A DNA stretch of 16,522 nt from JBKHHU01 sp046539045 (GTDB taxonomy: Bacteria; Planctomycetota; Phycisphaerae; SM23-33), in the NCBI GenBank assembly GCA_046539045.1, contig JBKHHU010000059.1, positions 1-16,522 of the forward strand, in the 5' to 3' direction. Numbering within the stretch: the stretch's first letter is position 1; each line of letters begins with the position of its first letter. The notes under the pieces are model-generated. The model worked only from the letters and a program-made list of their open reading frames with translations. It ran no database searches and had not been told where the DNA came from. Below, piece by piece: positions 1 to 7,217 of the stretch. The translations under genes and the position numbers were made by a program.

Positions 1-108
1 CTGCGTCTCGGCAGGTTCGTCCGGGCCATTGCCGGCTATGGACTCGGCAGAAGTGGTGGCGTCTTCTTCGGTATCCTCGGCGCCCTGGTTTTCCGCGAAC
101 TCACGCAT
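1..108 (-). CDS. N-terminal part of an unrecognised acidic protein, running off the left edge
   Basis: Reading the minus strand from an ATG at 108-106 gives 36 open codons to the window edge. The peptide begins MREFAENQGAED and is rich in Glu, Asp, Ala and Thr, as in a disordered acidic N-terminus. An AAGG motif lies 8 nt before the ATG, a good Shine-Dalgarno spacing, and this decides the start. There is no signal peptide or membrane segment in the visible part. The product cannot be named from 36 residues. A five-codon ATG...TGA reading (MKVH) ends directly before the ATG and is probably accidental. The acidic composition and the ribosome binding site are seen; that this is a real gene is inferred. 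Confidence 0.5.
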   Translation of the reverse strand, partial: MREFAENQGAEDTEEDATTSAESIAGNGPDEPAETQ

Positions 109-272
109 TCAATGCACCTTCATCACTGGTCCCACGACGCATCCCGACCCGACGAAGCCGGAATGCTTCCCCACAGCATATCGATTACCGCCCGATTCGC
201 AACCCGCACGTTCCCGCCGGCCGGTCGGAGGAATCCGAAACCTGGGGCGCCAGAAAGGTCTTGAGACCGCGG

Positions 273-424
273 GGAAACTCGAAATACGAATCTCGAAACC
301 GGAATCCGGAACGGGAAAGCACGAATGCTCAAAACCGCCCCCGATCGCGAGCTGTCATCTGCGTGAACATCAACACCGCGCCCATAAGCGATCAATCCGC
401 AATGACAAATCCGAAATCCGCAAT
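273..424. repeat. AATCCG/CGAAA-type short spacer repeats
   Basis: The gene-free stretch 109-430 carries two patches of simple repeats. At 273-313 CGAAA and CGGAA words recur every 6-11 nt. At 394-424 the word AATCCG occurs at 394, 408 and 415, twice as the full AATCCGCAAT (394-403 and 415-424). Read on the minus strand the second patch gives peptides such as DCGFRI, which I recall as typical spurious ORFs made by a repeat common in planctomycete and other environmental genomes. I see no gene, terminator or strong promoter in the rest of the stretch. Any function is unknown. Confidence 0.55.
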
Positions 425-430
425 CGAGCA

Positions 431-1366
431 TCAACTCGGCACGCACGGCCTGTAGAAACTCTCCGGCGGGGTGCCCATGGTGTTTACCAGTGTGCCGATG
501 CCCTCGATTTCGCAGGTGACGCGGTCTCCGCCGGACAGCGTCCTTCCGGTGGGGAAGCCCACGCCGGACGGCGTGCCGGTGGCGATCACGTCCCCGGGCG
601 TGAGCGTCATGATCTCGCTGCAGAACGAGACCAGTTCGTACACGTCGAAGATCATCAGATCGCTGTCGGCGTCTTGGCGCAGGTCGTCATTCACCCAGCA
701 CTTGAGGTGCGAAGCGGCCGGGTCGCCGAACTCGTCGGCAGTGACCATCCACGGTCCCATCGGGCAGAACCCGTCGGACCATTTGCCGTGCAGCCAATCG
801 AAGAACTTATCTTTGGGTCGTTCGGTGCGCTGCTCGGAATGCGTCACGGTGCGGGCGGAGATATCGTTGGCGATGGTATACCCGGCGATGCAGTCCCGCG
901 CCTGCTCGGGCGAGACGCAACGGGTGGGTTTGCCGATGATCACCGCCAGTTCGACTTCGTAATCGACGTCCCTGCTGTAGCTCGGCCAGGGGATTTCCGC
1001 GTTCGGATGCGCCACGGCGGTGTTGGGCATCAGGAAGGGTCGCGGAGTGGTGTGATACTTCGGGTTGTCGGGCAGGTCGTGGCCGCGATCGAACTCGCGA
1101 TGATGCTCCACGTAGTTGACCGCCAAGCCCAGCAACTTCGGCGGGTTGGGAATCGGCGCCAGCAACTGCACGTCGTCCAGTTGGATCGTGTGCTCTGCGG
1201 ACATGGCGATGTTGGCGATCCTGTGGAGTGCGTTTTCGGCGTTCTGCAGGGCTTCCAGCAACGTCGCCGGCCCGTCCGCCCAAGTGGTCGGGATATCCAC
1301 CAGACGCCCGTCGTAGACCACACCGTAGGAATCTCTGCCTTCGTGTTGATAGCTGGCCAGCTTCAT
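431..1366 (-). CDS. Fumarylacetoacetate hydrolase (FAH) family protein
   Basis: This 311-aa cytosolic enzyme belongs to the FAH family, which cleaves or decarboxylates acylpyruvate-type or 2-hydroxy-dienoate compounds using a divalent metal. The family fold starts near residue 75 (PKLLGLAVNYVEHH). The metal ligands are visible as E137 and E139 in DYEVELAVIIGK and D168 in YTIANDISAR. Conserved K195 and D198 lie in HGKWSDGFCPMGP, and the C-terminal TGTPSGVG motif is at 263-270. The first 70 residues form the small N-terminal domain usual for the acylpyruvase-like subgroup. The ATG has GGGAG 6-7 nt upstream. It is probably transcribed alone, from a promoter candidate at 1425-1453 and after a terminator that closes the SH3 gene. 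Substrates in this family cannot be read from sequence; sugar-acid catabolism (2,4-diketo-3-deoxyonate type) is one option, given the carbohydrate genes nearby. Confidence 0.9.
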   Translation of the reverse strand: MKLASYQHEGRDSYGVVYDGRLVDIPTTWADGPATLLEALQNAENALHRIANIAMSAEHTIQLDDVQLLAPIPNPPKLLGLAVNYVEHHREFDRGHDLPDNPKYHTTPRPFLMPNTAVAHPNAEIPWPSYSRDVDYEVELAVIIGKPTRCVSPEQARDCIAGYTIANDISARTVTHSEQRTERPKDKFFDWLHGKWSDGFCPMGPWMVTADEFGDPAASHLKCWVNDDLRQDADSDLMIFDVYELVSFCSEIMTLTPGDVIATGTPSGVGFPTGRTLSGGDRVTCEIEGIGTLVNTMGTPPESFYRPCVPS

Positions 1367-1424
1367 GTCCTGCTCCCTGCTGAAATCTTTTACCCGACGC
1401 TCCGCACGCGGTTCCGCCGGCCGA

Positions 1425-1453
1425 AAGATACTCGCTGCTCACGTTCGATGCAA
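1425..1453 (-). promoter_or_regulatory. Candidate promoter of the FAH-family gene
   Basis: On the minus strand TTGCAT (1453-1448) is followed after 17 nt by TATCTT (1430-1425), about 60 nt before the start codon. The spacing is ideal and the hexamers are fair matches to sigma-70 sites. This is a sequence match only. Confidence 0.4.
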
Positions 1454-1690
1454 CCGCAGGAATGCCGACTTGAGCCCCTGAATCCTTGGACCGACCGGCC
1501 GTCGGGCTTGGAATTGAAGGAGCGGATACTGACCTGGTACATGGAAACCTGCGACGCCGTGCCGTTCGCGCCGGATCGGCGGGAACGATGAAACCGAGCC
1601 GGCCGCGGTTGCAGGGATGAGGTGCCGCGACTGACCTGCCGGCAGGGGACCGGACGGCTGTAATCTCCAGTTCAGCTCTACAGAACGACA

Positions 1691-1722
1691 CAAGCCCAGG
1701 ACCCTCTCGGACCCTGGGCTTG
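1691..1722 (-). terminator. Terminator-like hairpin after the SH3 gene
   Basis: CAAGCCCAGG (1691-1700) pairs perfectly with CCTGGGCTTG (1713-1722), giving a 10-bp stem with a 12-nt loop. It lies 67 nt beyond the SH3 stop codon in the minus direction. The following minus-strand sequence is only weakly T-rich, so intrinsic termination may be inefficient. Confidence 0.55.
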
Positions 1723-1788
1723 GTTGTCGCATTCGGTCACGTTTTACACATCCCGCCGGACGCGCCGACGAGAGGTTCTGGCACCGGA

Positions 1789-3048
1789 TTACTCGGTCGT
1801 CTGGGTCGTCGTTTCCTTCGTCGTGGGGATGTCCACATCTTCCAGCGGCTGGTCTCCATCGCCGAGCGGCTTGACTTCCTGGGCATCGATGACGTCCCGC
1901 CGCAGGGACTTGCGGAAGGTTGACGGGCCTATGATGCCGACGTACTTGCCCTTGAACGACTTGACCAGCGGGCTGGCCTGCACGTAGGCGACGACCTTGC
2001 GGTTGTTCGGATCCCGGACGATGTACAGTTCAGGCAGGTCGCCGGCGCCGGTGAATACCTGGCTGGGCACGAGGATCCCCTTGGCTGCGAAGGGACTCAC
2101 CTGTTCCTGATCGACATCGACTTCCAGCTTGGTCCTTTCCAGGTCGATCCGTTTCATCTCGGTTTCGAGATCCTGAACCAGTTCTTCGGCTTTGTCCTGC
2201 AGCTCGCGCCGGGCCATGGCCCGCTGGAGATACCGGACGTACGCATTGACATACCTCTCTAGGCTGCTGTCTTCCTCGAGTTTGATGGCTTTGAACCGTT
2301 CCAGCAGCTTGCGGTAGTCTCGCTGTGCGGCGGGTTTCTTCAGTTCGTCTTTGAGTTCTTTCTCCGCGGCACGGAAAGCGGCGATTTCCGCATCGAGTTT
2401 CTCGACCGGCTGGGTGGTGGTGACGATATCGTCCTCATCGTCCTTATCGTCCTCACGGGCAACCGGCTGAGTGGTCGGTTGAGTGGTGGGACGGACGTCG
2501 GCAGTCCGGTCGTCGGCAGTCCGGTCGTCGGCCGTGTCGGCCGGTTTGGTTTTGGTGGTGGCTTTGTTTACATAGTCACCGTGGATCCAGTAGAAGGCCC
2601 CAGGTTTGGGCTCGATCTTGTAGAAATCGCCCGCCTGACCCAGCACCTTGACCTTGGCACCTTTCTTGAGCTTGACGTGCAGAGCGTACATTCGGACCTG
2701 CGGGAGGTCGAGCAGTTTGCCACTGGCGCGGGTCCAGACATTGTCGCCGGTGACAACTCCGGCGTCCTTGCCTGCGTTCAGTTCCACGTAATCCTTGCTG
2801 ATCACGCTGAACGTGCCTTCGACCGGCTTTATCTTCAGCCATTCCCGGTATTTACCAACGACGGTAACCTTGTCGCCCTTGTTCAGTTTCGTGCACGCCC
2901 GGAACGCCTTACCGGGCCCGGAGCGGACTTGGACGTCATCGCCGGTTACCTGCCCGCTATACTCCTCGAAATTCGCATCCGATGGCTGTGCCCAGAGATA
3001 TGCGGGCAGTAGAAACAGGCTCAGGACGCTGATTGTTCTGGCTTTCAT
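1789..3048 (-). CDS. Exported SH3-domain (SH3b) protein with coiled coil
   Basis: This 419-aa protein of unknown function has a clear signal peptide (KAR, then hydrophobic 6-20, cleavage likely after A20). Two SH3b-like domains follow at about 31-92 (VRSGPGKAF, YREWLKI) and 97-162 (VWTRASG, GDFYKIEP). Then comes a Thr/Pro/Asp-rich linker, about 165-215, with TADDR and TTQP repeats. A charged helical, probably coiled-coil region spans about 216-312. A C-terminal domain at about 325-395 has YIVRDPNNRKVVAYV and GKYVGIIGPS, and the tail is Thr/Glu-rich. SH3b domains often bind peptidoglycan or wall peptides, so a periplasmic envelope role is inferred. AAGGA sits 8 nt before the ATG. A promoter with TTGACT lies at 3108-3136 and a hairpin follows the gene. 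No enzymatic domain is attached, which suggests a structural or adaptor role. Confidence 0.85.
   Translation of the reverse strand: MKARTISVLSLFLLPAYLWAQPSDANFEEYSGQVTGDDVQVRSGPGKAFRACTKLNKGDKVTVVGKYREWLKIKPVEGTFSVISKDYVELNAGKDAGVVTGDNVWTRASGKLLDLPQVRMYALHVKLKKGAKVKVLGQAGDFYKIEPKPGAFYWIHGDYVNKATTKTKPADTADDRTADDRTADVRPTTQPTTQPVAREDDKDDEDDIVTTTQPVEKLDAEIAAFRAAEKELKDELKKPAAQRDYRKLLERFKAIKLEEDSSLERYVNAYVRYLQRAMARRELQDKAEELVQDLETEMKRIDLERTKLEVDVDQEQVSPFAAKGILVPSQVFTGAGDLPELYIVRDPNNRKVVAYVQASPLVKSFKGKYVGIIGPSTFRKSLRRDVIDAQEVKPLGDGDQPLEDVDIPTTKETTTQTTE
2496..2540 (-). repeat. 15-nt tandem repeat coding TADDR in the SH3 protein linker
   Basis: Two identical 15-nt units CGTCGGCAGTCCGGT (2496-2510, 2511-2525) and a diverged third (2526-2540) encode TADDR, TADDR and TADVR, read on the minus strand. 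The unit keeps the frame, so copy number could vary without breaking the gene. Confidence 0.8.
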
Positions 3049-3107
3049 AACCGGTTCCTTCCAACTGGGTTAAATGCCCATACAGTATCGGCATGAATAT
3101 CATCTCG

Positions 3108-3136
3108 ACGTTAGCATAGTCCTCCCGCCCAGTCAA
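3108..3136 (-). promoter_or_regulatory. Candidate promoter of the SH3 gene
   Basis: Minus-strand TTGACT (3136-3131), a 17-nt spacer, then TAACGT (3113-3108), about 60 nt before the ATG at 3048. The -35 matches 5 of 6 consensus positions. The -10 resembles the TAAGGT seen before purA. Confidence 0.5.
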
Positions 3137-3263
3137 TTCCACTGCATTCGGAGTTCGAATCGGCAGAAGCCCGTACCGACAGGTTGGACCATCGGCAGGA
3201 GAAAAGGTTCCCGCACTCTCGATGGCGAAAGGCGGGGTGGATCGATCCACAGCCGGTGAGCCC

Positions 3264-3292
3264 TTGACTTGTCCGGCCGAAGGGCCGATGCT
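3264..3292 (+). promoter_or_regulatory. Weak promoter candidate of the GH94-like gene
   Basis: TTGACT (3264-3269) is followed after 17 nt by GATGCT (3287-3292), about 60 nt before the ATG at 3354. The -35 is identical to that of the divergent SH3 gene, but the -10 is poor. The spacer 3049-3353 holds no gene that I can support. Confidence 0.3.
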
Positions 3293-3353
3293 TTCAGGCC
3301 CGGCCGTGGGCACATCCGGCCAATCTTCGGCTTCAGAAACAGAGGAACTCGTC

Positions 3354-6300
3354 ATGGATACATCGGAACATTCCTCCCGCTACACGCTGAGAGACGACGG
3401 CACGTTCGTGGTGCGGGATTACCACGCGTCCAAACCGTTCAGCAGCTTCCTGCCCGGAATCGCCGGCCTTTGGGGCACGCCGCTGTGGCTCTACCTGGTC
3501 AATCGCGGCCAGGCCGTCGCATGCTTCGGGACCACCGACAAAGACCATGCGATCATGGAATTCAAATCGGCTGAGCTGCACTACCGGCAGGTGGGCCTGG
3601 AAGGTTTCCGCACGTTCATCAAGCTTACGCGGGACGGCCGGACGAAGTTCTACGAGCCGTTCCGCTCCTCTCAGCCGCACTTCGACGTTTGGCAGGAAAT
3701 GCAGCTGACCGCCAGTGGAATCCGCCTCTCGGAAACCAACAGCACGCTTCAGGTGCGGGTCGACGTGGATTACCTCACCGTGGCCAATGAACCGTTTGCC
3801 GCGCTCGGCCGATCGGTGACAATCTCCGATCTCAGCGGCAGCGGGGGAACCATTGACGTAATCGACGGCGCAGCGAAAATCGTCCCGTACGGTGAAACGG
3901 CTGAATGGCTGAAGCGGCTGCCGTTTGTGACCATGGGATACCTGAACATCCAGAACCTCGAAAACCGTCTCCCGTTCCTCAACCTCAAGGCCCAGCCGAG
4001 CGACACCGCAGAAACCGAATTCCTGCATGCGGGCAACTTCTTCTTCGGGTTCGACGAGGAGGACAAGCAGCTTCTGCCCGCGTTTGTGGATCCCGAGCCG
4101 ATCTTCGGTGATCAGGTCGACCTCATCCGACCGTACGGGTTCCTCGACAGCGAGCAGTTCGATGACGGAGCGTTCCAGGCCACCAGTTGCATCATGCCGT
4201 GCGGGATGCTGCACTGGCAGGGGGAACTGGCACCGGACGGCAGCAGAACGCTGCGGTCGCTGTACGGATTTGCGCGGCGACTCGACGCGGCGGTGGCCGT
4301 GCCCGACAAGGCCCGTCGGGACGGGTGGTTCCGGGACCAGGCCGCCCTCAGCGCCTCGGAAGTCCAGCGGATTCACCAGCAGTTCTTCGTGCATACCGGC
4401 AGTGCGAAACTCAATCAGTACATCCCGCAGACCTTCCTGGACAACGTCCTGCGCGGTGGCCTTCCGGTTACCCTGCCTGCCGGGAAGAAGAACTTCGTGT
4501 ATCACGTGTACTCGCGCCGACACGGGGACCTGGAACGCGATTACAACAACTTCCGCCTCGAACCGACGCATTTCTCGCAGGGCAACGGGGCCTATCGCGA
4601 TGTGAATCAGAACCGTCGGAACGACGCGTGGTTCAACCCGGATGTCGGGGCCCAGAACCTGAAATGGTTCTTCAATCTCATCCAACCGGACGGATTCAAC
4701 CCGATGCTCGTAAAAGGGGCACGCTTCCGGATCGTCGATCACCGGCGACTGGCCGAGATCGTGCCCCATGCAGTCGAGCAGCGGAGCGACGACGTGGTGG
4801 ACTTCCTGGCCCGGCCGTTCACACCGGGCAGCCTGTTCGAGTTCCTCGAAGACTCGCAGATTCCCCTGGCTGTGCCCGCACCGGAATTCCTGGAGCAGGT
4901 ACTTCAATTGTGCGAGAAGGTCGAAGAGGCCGAGTTCGAGAGCGGGTACTGGTGCGACCACTGGTACTACAATTTCGACCTCCTCGAGAGCTTCCAGTCC
5001 ATCTATCCCGACCGCCTGAGAGACCTGCTGATCGAGGACGGCAGCTTCACCTACTGGGACCCGGACATCCGCGTCAAACCGCGGGACGAGAAGTATGTAC
5101 TCTACTCCAACGGAAAAGTGCGGCACGTGGAGTCGATTGAGGAAGACGGCCGCAAGGCTGCGCTGATCGCCTCCCGCACCGACATGCCGCGCAAGGTTCG
5201 GACCGAGGACGGTCTGGGCGAGGTGTACAGCACGAATCTGCTGGAGAAGATCGTCTGCCTGCTGGCCAACAAGGTGGCGAGCATATCGCCCTCCGGCGTG
5301 GGAGTGGAGATGGACGGCGGCAGGCCGGGCTGGCATGATTCGATCAATGGCTTGCCGAGCCTGTTCGGCGCCAGCACCTCCGAGACGTTCCACCTGTTGC
5401 GGGCGATCCGGATGGTGCGCGACTGTCTGAAGCGTCTCGACCTGACCGATGAGCACGCCCAGACCGTGCCGGTCGAAGTGGCGGAACTGGTAGCAACGGT
5501 CCGGGCCGCTCTGGACGCGTACCTGTCGTCGGATACCGGCGATCGCGATTACCTCTACTGGGATGCCGCCAACACAGCCAAGGAAGCCTACCGCCGGAAG
5601 GTCCGCATGGGCTTCTCCGGCCGGTTCCAGGAACTGACGGTCGGCGACGTGCGGCGACTTCTCGATGCGGCAGAAAAACGCATTGAATCGTCCATGCCTC
5701 AGGCCACCGATCCCGATACCGGTCTGCCGGTGACCTACGTGATCCACGAGCCGGCGGAGTGGGAGGAGTTGTCCGAAGTCAATGAGGCCACCGGCGGGCG
5801 GGGGCCCAAACTCACCCCGCGCGGGTTCCCGTGCGTTCGGGTGACGCGGTTCCGACTCCACCGTTACCCGCTGTTCCTGGAGGCACCGACCCACGCGATG
5901 CGGATCGAAAGCGATTCCTCTCGCGCGCGGGAGATCTACGAGACGATCCGCAGAAGCCCGCTGCATGACGAGAAGCTCAACATGTACCTCCTTGCCGACA
6001 GCGTACAGGACGAGAGCCCGGAGACCGGACGCATCTGGGCGTGGGCACCGGGCTGGTTCGAGAACGAGAACGTGTTCATGCACATGGAGCACAAGTACCT
6101 GCTCTCGCAGGTGAAGGCGGGGCTGTTCGAGGAATTCTACCGCGATTACCGGGCCTGTGGTGTGCCGTTCCAGGACCCGGAAATCTACGGCAGGAGCCCG
6201 CTTGAGAACACGTCGTTCATCTATTCGAGTCGGCACCCTCGCCCGGACTACCATGGCAGGGGCGCTCTTCCGCGATCCAGCGGGACCACCTCCGAAGTGC

Positions 6301-6689
6301 TGAACATGTTCCTGTGGGTTCTCTTCGGCCAGCGGCCGTTCCGGATGGAAAACGGCGACCTCTGCTTCGGACTCTCGCCGGCCATCCCGGACTGGTTCTT
6401 CACAGCCGAACCGACACAGCGGGAGGTGGTCGATAGGGACGGCCGGCCCCGTCAGTACGACCTGCCGGCGGATTCCTGCAGCGCCATGCTCTTCGGCAGT
6501 ACTCTGGTGACGTACGTGAATCCGTCGCGCCATGCCACCTTCGGCCCGGACGCCGTAACGGTGCAGGGGTATGAGTTCATCCGTGCCGACGGCAGCGCGG
6601 AAAGCGTTGACGGACCCGTGGTCAGGGGCACGCTGGCTGAACAGGTTCGGGAGCAGCAGTTCCGTCAGATCGTGGTGCGATTGGCGTGA
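3354..6689 (+). CDS. Long GH94-like glycoside phosphorylase, substrate unknown
   Basis: This 1111-aa protein lacks a signal peptide and is probably cytosolic. The N-terminal block (residues 27-70, KPFSSFLPGIAGLWG then NRGQAVACFG) and the total length fit the long GH94 proteins, a group that includes 1,2-beta-oligoglucan phosphorylases. GH94 enzymes cleave beta-glucosides with phosphate to give a sugar 1-phosphate. The likely general acid is D662 in PGWHDSINGLP; GH94 members usually read W-N-D, so H661 is unusual. HGRGALPRSSGTTSE (967-981) matches the glycine-rich, Gly-Thr-containing loop that holds phosphate in the family. An upstream in-frame ATG at 3222 exists, but AGAGGA lies 7 nt before the ATG at 3354, and residues before it look non-coding. 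The gene stands alone, divergent from the SH3 gene and convergent with the AraC-type gene. Family membership is recalled from motifs; the substrate is not known, and a hydrolase or inactive relative remains possible. Confidence 0.7.
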   Translation: MDTSEHSSRYTLRDDGTFVVRDYHASKPFSSFLPGIAGLWGTPLWLYLVNRGQAVACFGTTDKDHAIMEFKSAELHYRQVGLEGFRTFIKLTRDGRTKFYEPFRSSQPHFDVWQEMQLTASGIRLSETNSTLQVRVDVDYLTVANEPFAALGRSVTISDLSGSGGTIDVIDGAAKIVPYGETAEWLKRLPFVTMGYLNIQNLENRLPFLNLKAQPSDTAETEFLHAGNFFFGFDEEDKQLLPAFVDPEPIFGDQVDLIRPYGFLDSEQFDDGAFQATSCIMPCGMLHWQGELAPDGSRTLRSLYGFARRLDAAVAVPDKARRDGWFRDQAALSASEVQRIHQQFFVHTGSAKLNQYIPQTFLDNVLRGGLPVTLPAGKKNFVYHVYSRRHGDLERDYNNFRLEPTHFSQGNGAYRDVNQNRRNDAWFNPDVGAQNLKWFFNLIQPDGFNPMLVKGARFRIVDHRRLAEIVPHAVEQRSDDVVDFLARPFTPGSLFEFLEDSQIPLAVPAPEFLEQVLQLCEKVEEAEFESGYWCDHWYYNFDLLESFQSIYPDRLRDLLIEDGSFTYWDPDIRVKPRDEKYVLYSNGKVRHVESIEEDGRKAALIASRTDMPRKVRTEDGLGEVYSTNLLEKIVCLLANKVASISPSGVGVEMDGGRPGWHDSINGLPSLFGASTSETFHLLRAIRMVRDCLKRLDLTDEHAQTVPVEVAELVATVRAALDAYLSSDTGDRDYLYWDAANTAKEAYRRKVRMGFSGRFQELTVGDVRRLLDAAEKRIESSMPQATDPDTGLPVTYVIHEPAEWEELSEVNEATGGRGPKLTPRGFPCVRVTRFRLHRYPLFLEAPTHAMRIESDSSRAREIYETIRRSPLHDEKLNMYLLADSVQDESPETGRIWAWAPGWFENENVFMHMEHKYLLSQVKAGLFEEFYRDYRACGVPFQDPEIYGRSPLENTSFIYSSRHPRPDYHGRGALPRSSGTTSEVLNMFLWVLFGQRPFRMENGDLCFGLSPAIPDWFFTAEPTQREVVDRDGRPRQYDLPADSCSAMLFGSTLVTYVNPSRHATFGPDAVTVQGYEFIRADGSAESVDGPVVRGTLAEQVREQQFRQIVVRLA

Positions 6690-6774
6690 GGTGGTGGGCT
6701 GATAGGATGGACGTGTTTAGCCTGAGCTTGCGAGGGTGCTTGACGATTCCTTCAGCCCCCGAGTTGTTGCTGGT

Positions 6775-6789
6775 CAGCCTGAAAGGCTG
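6775..6789. repeat. 15-nt triloop hairpin, copy 1
   Basis: CAGCCT-GAA-AGGCTG forms a perfect 6-bp stem with a 3-nt loop. It is followed by GAATATCTAAAGCG. Copies 2 and 3 at 6880 and 7041 share its size, loop length and a TA-rich then GCG flank. Confidence 0.65.
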
Positions 6790-6805
6790 GAATATCTAAA
6801 GCGAA

Positions 6806-6836
6806 GGGTCAGTCGCAGCCGTTTCGCGATTGACCC
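6806..6836. repeat. 11-bp imperfect hairpin following triloop copy 1
   Basis: GGGTCAGTCGC (6806-6816) pairs with GCGATTGACCC (6826-6836) with one G-T wobble around a 9-nt loop. It lies 116 nt after the GH94-like stop codon and lacks a T tract. It may be part of the repeat unit, or may stop transcription with factor help. Confidence 0.5.
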
Positions 6837-6879
6837 TGGTAAGCAGGAGCGAACCGCGCACAGAATGTGCTTCTCCTCG

Positions 6880-6894
6880 CAGGCTGAAGGCCTG
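6880..6894. repeat. 15-nt triloop hairpin, copy 2
   Basis: CAGGCT-GAA-GGCCTG has a 6-bp stem with one G-T wobble and the same GAA loop as copy 1. It is followed by CTATAGAGCG. Confidence 0.65.
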
Positions 6895-6984
6895 CTATAG
6901 AGCGTTTCGGGGCTCGGCTGACACTGGCGCACCCATCTATGGCAGAAGGACAGAACAACAAGAGAATAAGACCATCCTCACACC

Positions 6985-7025
6985 AGGGCGACGCGGCCTC
7001 GCCTGCGGCGAGGCCGCTCTGCCCT
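6985..7025. repeat. Large perfect palindrome in the spacer
   Basis: GCGGCCTCGCC (6993-7003) and GGCGAGGCCGC (7007-7017) pair perfectly over 11 bp around a TGC loop. After a 3x3 internal loop the stem continues as AGGGC/GCCCT (6985-6989, 7021-7025). No T tract follows on either strand, so this is not a typical intrinsic terminator. It looks like an extragenic palindromic element. Confidence 0.7.
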
Positions 7026-7040
7026 TCGCTTCAGTTATGC

Positions 7041-7055
7041 CAGGCCGTTGGCCTG
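7041..7055. repeat. 15-nt triloop hairpin, copy 3
   Basis: CAGGCC-GTT-GGCCTG is a perfect 6-bp stem with a 3-nt loop. It is followed by TACAACGCAAAGG, again a TA-rich then GCG flank. Confidence 0.65.
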
Positions 7056-7149
7056 TACAACGCAAAGGCTCGCGCCGGAGAACCCGAGTTCATCTGGGGC
7101 GACCTTTCTCACGCATCCCCTGCATCTCCTGCATCACTGCTAAACAGGT

Positions 7150-7195
7150 AAAAAGACAGGTCCCGGCCGCGGGATGATCTGCGGTCGGGACCTGT
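7150..7195 (-). terminator. Rho-independent terminator of the AraC-type gene
   Basis: ACAGGTCCCGGCCGC (7156-7170) pairs with GCGGTCGGGACCTGT (7181-7195) over 15 bp with one wobble and a 10-nt loop. On the minus strand the stem is followed by a five-T run (7154-7150). It lies 22 nt past the regulator's stop codon. The stem may also stop plus-strand transcripts arriving from the GH94-like gene. Confidence 0.85.
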
Positions 7196-7217
7196 TGCAG
7201 GCTTTGCTTTGGCGAAG

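Larger units (their letters stand above)
1367..1788. other. 422-bp spacer between the FAH-family gene and the SH3 gene
   Basis: No convincing gene was found here on either strand; the open frames lack family features and ribosome binding sites. It holds a promoter candidate for the FAH-family gene (1425-1453), a 12-nt perfect palindrome CCTGCCGGCAGG (1635-1646) and a terminator-like hairpin for the SH3 gene (1691-1722). Confidence 0.6.
6690..7155. other. Hairpin-rich spacer between convergent genes
   Basis: About 470 bp without a supportable gene; the open frames here (for example 6830-7177) are built from repeat DNA. It contains three copies of a 15-nt triloop hairpin, an 11-bp imperfect hairpin (6806-6836) and a large perfect hairpin (6985-7025), each listed separately. 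Confidence 0.7.

Noticed and set aside
1635..1646. Perfect 12-nt palindrome CCTGCCGGCAGG
   Set aside because: A single short GC palindrome in GC-rich DNA, with no loop or partner, is not enough to call a site.
1439..1732. A 97-codon minus-strand frame upstream of the FAH-family gene
   Set aside because: It runs through the terminator hairpin, has no ribosome binding site and has irregular composition.
3222..3353. Upstream in-frame ATG for the GH94-like protein
   Set aside because: It has no ribosome binding site and a low-complexity sequence; AGAGGA sits before the ATG at 3354.
3333..6533. A 1066-codon open frame on the minus strand opposite the GH94-like gene
   Set aside because: It has no family motifs. 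It arises from GC-rich codon use of the plus-strand gene, as do similar antisense frames over the FAH-family gene, the sulfatase and purA.
6830..7177. A 115-codon plus-strand frame in the spacer
   Set aside because: It is made of hairpin repeat DNA and has no start signal or protein-like pattern.
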